A stretch of 9,295 nucleotides of DNA. Source: Gemmatimonadaceae bacterium. GTDB lineage: Bacteria; Gemmatimonadota; Gemmatimonadetes; Gemmatimonadales; Gemmatimonadaceae. Shown one piece after another: positions 6,421-9,295 of this stretch. The stretch's first letter is position 1, and each line of letters opens with the position of its first letter. The stretch lies in NCBI GenBank assembly GCA_013816695.1, contig JACDDZ010000057.1, positions 1 through 9,295 on the forward strand. The letters run 5' to 3'. The notes below the pieces were generated by a model. The model was not told the origin of the DNA and searched no databases. It worked only from the letters and a program-made list of their open reading frames with translations. Both the position numbers and the translations under genes were made by a program.

Positions 6421-7163
6421 TGGCCCGGTGAAACCTTGCCCTTCGCTGCCACCGCCTCGTCGACGTATTTCTTGAACTCGTCGTACGAGAGGCTGCCGGC
6501 AAACAGTTTGTCGCCGATAATGAAGGTGGGTGTCGAGTTCACGTTGCGACGCGCCCCCTCGGCCTGGTTCGCATCGATCCGGTACTGATACTTTCTCGAT
6601 GCAACACACTTGTCCCACTGCGGGATAGCGATTCCCAGTGCGCGAGCGTAGTCGCGCATAAGGGTCGTTGGGTCGTCCGTGGCCTCTGTATTCCACCGGT
6701 CCTGCTCGTTGAACAGGCGATCATGCATTTCCCAGAACTTGCCCTGCTCCCCTGCGCAGGCAGCGCTGTTGTGTGCGGCGAGACTGTTCTTGTGCTGCGG
6801 GAGGGAGAAATCGTAGAAGGTAAAGCTGGCCAGCCCTGCATCCACGATCTGCTTCCTGACATCAGCTTCGGTGAGGATGCTGAAGCGGGCGCAGCTGGGA
6901 CACTCGAAGTCCGCGAACTCCAGGATGTGGACCGGAGCGGATGGATTTCCCAGAACGTAGCCTTCCGCCTTGGCACCGCCCGGGGGCGGGGGGGTTATGG
7001 TTTGAACGGCTGATGGTTCTGCCTTCTTTGTCGTCATGTAGACGATGGAAAGTGCCCCGATGACCAGGATTGCTCCGAGTATGCCCAGAAAGACCTTCCT
7101 CGAACTGTCTTTTTTCGAGTTACGGGCCGCATTTCGTCGTCGGTTCTTATCTTTATCTTCCAT
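6417..7163 (-). CDS. Membrane-anchored DsbA-family thiol:disulfide oxidoreductase
   Basis: Periplasm-facing thioredoxin-fold protein that would introduce disulfides into exported proteins. The 248 residues comprise a very basic cytoplasmic tail (about 1-23), one membrane anchor (about 24-43), a Pro/Gly-rich linker (PPPPGG at 58-63) and a DsbA-type domain. The domain has active-site C-P-S-C (88-91, preceded by FADFE), the inserted helical part, and the cis-proline loop STPTFIIG (Pro212). Two further cysteines occur (SAACAGEQG and WDKCVAS). The ATG at 7163 is chosen because the extension to 7262 adds 33 residues running through the divergent promoter region. It is coupled to the downstream VKOR gene, forming an oxidant/reoxidant pair. 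It may assist cytochrome c maturation, but that is inference from shared compartment only. Confidence 0.92.
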   Translation of the reverse strand: MEDKDKNRRRNAARNSKKDSSRKVFLGILGAILVIGALSIVYMTTKKAEPSAVQTITPPPPGGAKAEGYVLGNPSAPVHILEFADFECPSCARFSILTEADVRKQIVDAGLASFTFYDFSLPQHKNSLAAHNSAACAGEQGKFWEMHDRLFNEQDRWNTEATDDPTTLMRDYARALGIAIPQWDKCVASRKYQYRIDANQAEGARRNVNSTPTFIIGDKLFAGSLSYDEFKKYVDEAVAAKGKVSPGQ

Positions 7164-7171
7164 GCTCGGAA

Positions 7172-7197
7172 TTGTCCCGGTACGAGTTGTGTATAGT
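7172..7197 (+). promoter_or_regulatory. Weak candidate promoter for the alpha/beta-hydrolase
   Basis: TTGTCC (7172-7177) and TATAGT (7192-7197) lie in the 98-base region between the divergent dsbA and hydrolase genes. The 14-base spacing is too short for a good sigma70 promoter. The stretch is listed because both divergent intergenic regions in the window carry TATAGT in the plus orientation. Confidence 0.2.
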
Positions 7198-7261
7198 ACT
7201 TCCCGCAAACTCCGTGCGGCTCCTGCCGTATTTCGAAGTAAGGTATCAGAGGGTAAGGCCA

Positions 7262-8104
7262 TTGCAAGCTGACATTCTTCGCGTTCCGGTAGGCCCGGGC
7301 GCCATGCACGTAGAGCGTTACGGGCACGGCGGCACTGCCGTCATACTCGTTCACGGCTTTGGGACGTGCACCTTTCTGTGGCGTGGGGTCGCTCCCGCCA
7401 TCTCAGCTGCGGGTCACACAGCCTATGCGGTTGATTTGTTCGGTTACGGCGAATCCGACAGGCCATACGACGCATCGTTCGGAATTTCGGCCCAGGCCGA
7501 CTACCTGGACGCTGCGATGACTGCTCTTCGGGTTCAAAAGGCAATCATCGTCGGGGTAGACATTGGCGGTGACGTAGCGCTCGCGCTCGCAGCAACCAGG
7601 CCTGACCGGGTGGAAAAACTGGTCCTGATCAATACTCCGGCGTTCGAACAGGTTCCTGCCCGGGACATCATCCAGATGCAGCGCCGCACTGCGAAATTCG
7701 CATTTCGACTGACTAGAGGCGTTCTAGGGGCGGCACCCCTGCTCGAAGGAGTTTTGCGGGGGAGTGTCGCAAATCCCGACCATATGCCAATGCGACTCAT
7801 AGCACGTTATCTTGCACCCTTCGTAGGGCGCGACGGAGTCAATCACCTACTGGCGCTTGCCAGCTCGGTGACAGCCGCCGACATGGAAGAAATCGACCTT
7901 TCCAGCATTCTTGCTCCCTCGCTCGTTATATGGGGAGAGGAAGATCGCTGGATCGACGCGAAAATCGCGGACCGGCTCATCAATGAGCTGCCCGACGGCC
8001 GCATCGTTCGGCTCCCAGGGGTGGGACGGTTGGTACCCGAGGAAAACGCCGAGTATCTGGTCGAGCTTTTGCTCGAGTTCATGAAGCGGCGCGCAGCGGC
8101 GTAA
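7262..8104 (+). CDS. Alpha/beta-hydrolase fold protein with altered catalytic triad
   Basis: A 280-residue alpha/beta-hydrolase. The oxyanion loop LVHGFG (His31-Gly32) is present, then D-L-F-G-Y-G-E-S-D, the nucleophile elbow, and LVIWGEEDRW with the acid Asp228. Two catalytic positions are unusual. The elbow reads G-V-D-I-G-G, so the nucleophile position is Asp100 as in haloalkane dehalogenases and epoxide hydrolases, not Ser. The place of the catalytic His, normally G-x-G-H, reads G-V-G-R with Arg256. It may therefore bind a ligand without turning it over, or use unfamiliar chemistry. The start is uncertain: TTG at 7262 has AGAGGG and AAGG upstream and gives a normal N-terminus, while ATG at 7304 is the first ATG giving a complete core. 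It is divergent from dsbA. No substrate can be named. Confidence 0.85.
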   Translation: MQADILRVPVGPGAMHVERYGHGGTAVILVHGFGTCTFLWRGVAPAISAAGHTAYAVDLFGYGESDRPYDASFGISAQADYLDAAMTALRVQKAIIVGVDIGGDVALALAATRPDRVEKLVLINTPAFEQVPARDIIQMQRRTAKFAFRLTRGVLGAAPLLEGVLRGSVANPDHMPMRLIARYLAPFVGRDGVNHLLALASSVTAADMEEIDLSSILAPSLVIWGEEDRWIDAKIADRLINELPDGRIVRLPGVGRLVPEENAEYLVELLLEFMKRRAAA

Positions 8105-8212
8105 CAGCTATTCCACGCTCCATAACGAACTTTTTTTCACCTGAAGTTGTCCAATCAATGAGCACCAAAACACAAACCAAATTGTCCTTTGATAAATAAG
8201 AAAAAGACCCGA
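8105..8212 (+). promoter_or_regulatory. AT-rich leader with repeated TTGTCC
   Basis: This stretch is much richer in A and T than the flanking genes and probably holds the promoter of the 80-residue gene. TTGTCC occurs at 8147-8152 and 8182-8187, 35 bases apart, and a run of seven T lies at 8131-8137. No well-spaced -10 box could be paired with either TTGTCC, so the promoter cannot be placed. Confidence 0.3.
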
Positions 8213-8455
8213 ATGCGAAAAGAACCTGTGAAACGAGAGGCAACGCCTTTCGAGCAGGCTCGAGACGAGATGTTTCAGCATATCATGCGGAGCGGAGTAA
8301 TCGGAGCGGCAGAACACGATCAGAAGGAATGGTTCGACCAGACCATGGAATACCTTACAGAGCGCTACCACGAGCTCTCTGCGGTTCAGCTCGTTGAATT
8401 GAGGATTCTTGGGGAGCGGTTCGCTCAGCCTGCGAAACAAAAACAGGCGGGTTGA
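8213..8455 (+). CDS. Hypothetical 80-aa helical protein
   Basis: An unrecognised small, highly charged protein, probably all helical: a basic N-terminus (MRKEPVKREATPFEQ), then ARDEMFQHIMRSGVIGAAEHD, a second helix (EWFDQTMEYLTERYHEL) and a third (VQLVELRILGERFAQ). There are no cysteines, signal peptide or membrane segments. ATG at 8213 is the likely start; a TTG at 8189 in the same frame would add eight Lys-rich residues, and neither has a convincing ribosome site. The gene is real rather than chance because it is preceded by an AT-rich region of about 108 bases and its stop codon leads straight into a strong terminator. It appears to be a single-gene unit. Function unknown; a small regulator or toxin/antitoxin-like role cannot be supported from the sequence. 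Confidence 0.65.
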   Translation: MRKEPVKREATPFEQARDEMFQHIMRSGVIGAAEHDQKEWFDQTMEYLTERYHELSAVQLVELRILGERFAQPAKQKQAG

Positions 8456-8488
8456 AAAGAGGGCGCCATTCGAGGCGCCCTTTCTTTT
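8456..8488. terminator. Strong bidirectional rho-independent terminator
   Basis: GGGCGCC (8461-8467), a six-base loop, and GGCGCCC (8474-8480) form a perfect seven-pair GC stem. It is followed by TTTCTTTT (8481-8488) and preceded by AAAGA (8456-8460), so a U-rich tail follows the hairpin in either direction. It separates two convergent genes: the 80-residue plus-strand gene ends at 8455 and the minus-strand exported protein ends with a stop at 8489-8487, inside the T-tract. Confidence 0.9.
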
Positions 8489-8978
8489 ACCGGTTTCTGC
8501 CCTGCGCCCTTCGCAGTATTACTCCGGCTCGTACTCCACCGCCCAGTCCGAGCTCGAAGGCGGGTGAGAACCCGTTTCGCGGCGGGCCCTCGACACCGAT
8601 CAGCACTAGAAGGAAGGTATTCGAACCCTTGCCGGCTTCATCGTGCCGGAAGGAAAAACCGCCGGCCCCGTACGGCCCCCACCGCGATTCACGGAAGGGA
8701 TCCACGTGAAAGGCGTTAACAAAATCGGCGCGAAAACCCGGTTTCCCACCCGTGATGCCGGCACCGACGACCAGCCCAGACCGAACATACGTGCCAAGCG
8801 GAAAGAGCACTCCTCCTCCGGCCTGAACCGCCGTCGATTTGGAAACAATGCCGTCAATGCGGAACTCCGGCCTCCCCTGTGCCGGCGTCCGACATGGGCA
8901 CAGGGCGGCGGCCACGCCGAAGGCTGCCAGAGTGCGGCAAATCGATCTCAGGCCGGGCTCTTCCTGCGTGCCTTCCAT
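8487..8978 (-). CDS. Exported hypothetical protein, barrel-like composition
   Basis: A 163-residue protein of unknown function. Residues 12-34 look like a signal peptide (R-S-I-C-R-T, then LAAFGVAAALCPC, with cleavage possible near TPAQG). The mature part is rich in Gly, aromatic residues and alternating short strands (GGGVLFPLGTYVRSGLVVGAG, then GPYGAGGFSFRH, then FELGLGGGVRAGVILRR), which resembles a small outer-membrane beta-barrel or lipid-binding barrel. The Cys at the end of the hydrophobic core does not match a lipobox. The gene begins 31 bases inside the end of the upstream phosphatidyltransferase gene and is probably translated from the same mRNA, ending at the bidirectional terminator. 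Barrel character is inferred from composition only. Confidence 0.65.
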   Translation of the reverse strand: MEGTQEEPGLRSICRTLAAFGVAAALCPCRTPAQGRPEFRIDGIVSKSTAVQAGGGVLFPLGTYVRSGLVVGAGITGGKPGFRADFVNAFHVDPFRESRWGPYGAGGFSFRHDEAGKGSNTFLLVLIGVEGPPRNGFSPAFELGLGGGVRAGVILRRAQGRNR

Positions 8979-9295
8979 AGGGCGATTGTGTAGTCCACGA
9001 TCGACGCTACCGAGACAATCGCAATTACCAGCACGAGCAAATCTGTAAACCGCGGCAGGAAGAGCACAACGACGAGTGTGCCAAGCTGAAGCACGGTAAC
9101 AATCTTGCCTAACATTCGCGCCTGAAACACAACCGGCCGCAGGTCGGGAACCATCCGCGCGACAACAAATCCTATAGCCGTCGCAATGTCGCGCGAAAGG
9201 AAAAGGAAATACTGCGAAGTGGTGAAAATCCCATCAATCAGGTACGCCGATACAGCTGTCAGCACGAATGCGCGATCCGCCAGCGGATCGATCAA
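8948..9295 (-). CDS. CDP-alcohol phosphatidyltransferase family protein (partial, N-terminus outside window)
   Basis: C-terminal 115 residues of an integral membrane enzyme that transfers a phosphatidyl group from CDP-diacylglycerol to an alcohol, as in phosphatidylglycerophosphate or cardiolipin synthesis. The first visible residues, L-I-D-P-L-A-D-R, match the last part of the family motif DGxxAR-x8-GxxxDxxxD: Asp3 and Asp7 would be the final two metal-binding and catalytic aspartates, and the first half lies beyond 9295. Three or four hydrophobic spans follow, with a basic tail (WKARRKSPA). The TTG at the window edge is an internal codon, not a start. Substrate cannot be decided without the N-terminus. 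It overlaps the next gene by 31 bases. Confidence 0.85.
   Translation of the reverse strand: MIDPLADRAFVLTAVSAYLIDGIFTTSQYFLFLSRDIATAIGFVVARMVPDLRPVVFQARMLGKIVTVLQLGTLVVVLFLPRFTDLLVLVIAIVSVASIVDYTIALWKARRKSPA

Noticed and set aside
8131..8137. Run of T after the alpha/beta-hydrolase as a terminator
   Set aside because: No GC-rich stem could be found directly upstream, so the T-run alone does not support termination.
1..9295. Mobile element, CRISPR array, tRNA/rRNA or phage-defence system
   Set aside because: No transposase, integrase, repeat array, tRNA-like fold or defence domain was seen on reading both strands; the gene content is core metabolism and envelope redox functions.

Overview
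The window looks like chromosomal core DNA from a Gram-negative, respiring bacterium of moderately high GC content. Evidence for this is a cytochrome c maturation (System I) cluster, a periplasmic DsbA/VKOR disulfide pair, a copper-binding DUF411 protein and a signal-peptide-bearing protein with a barrel-like composition. Frequent TTG and GTG starts and many small orphan genes would fit a soil lineage such as Gemmatimonadota, but that is a weak guess from style, not from a marker gene. No RNA gene, insertion sequence, CRISPR array or phage gene was seen, and no gap between genes exceeds about 110 bases.

Layout. On the minus strand, from about 3476 down to 45, lies one tightly packed run of seven genes: ccmA, ccmB, ccmC, ccmD, a DUF411/CopG-type copper protein, inorganic pyrophosphatase (ppa) and a small DUF2007 protein. 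Neighbours overlap or sit within about 13 bases of each other, so they are probably one transcript. A 94-base divergent region containing a perfect 8+8 inverted repeat separates ccmA from acs (acetyl-CoA synthetase) on the plus strand. acs is followed by a small basic orphan gene. Converging on that orphan, on the minus strand, is a dsbA-like thiol oxidoreductase coupled to a VKOR-family reoxidant by a GTGA start/stop overlap. Divergent from dsbA is an alpha/beta-hydrolase whose catalytic residues are altered. Next comes an 80-residue orphan closed by a strong two-way terminator. The right edge holds a minus-strand pair: the 3' part of a CDP-alcohol phosphatidyltransferase gene, cut by the window edge, and an overlapping exported protein of unknown function.

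How the genes fit together. CcmA-D would load haem onto the chaperone CcmE (not in the window) for c-type cytochromes. The DUF411 protein may handle copper in the same compartment, and VKOR plus DsbA would supply disulfides there, so about half the window concerns redox and metal maturation of envelope proteins. Ppa and Acs are linked biochemically, because Acs releases pyrophosphate that Ppa removes, but they are on opposite strands.

The most notable oddities are the alpha/beta-hydrolase with an Asp in the nucleophile position and an Arg where the catalytic His belongs, the copper protein in the place where ccmE often sits, and the inverted repeat between ccmA and acs. I did not find a convincing new multi-gene system.
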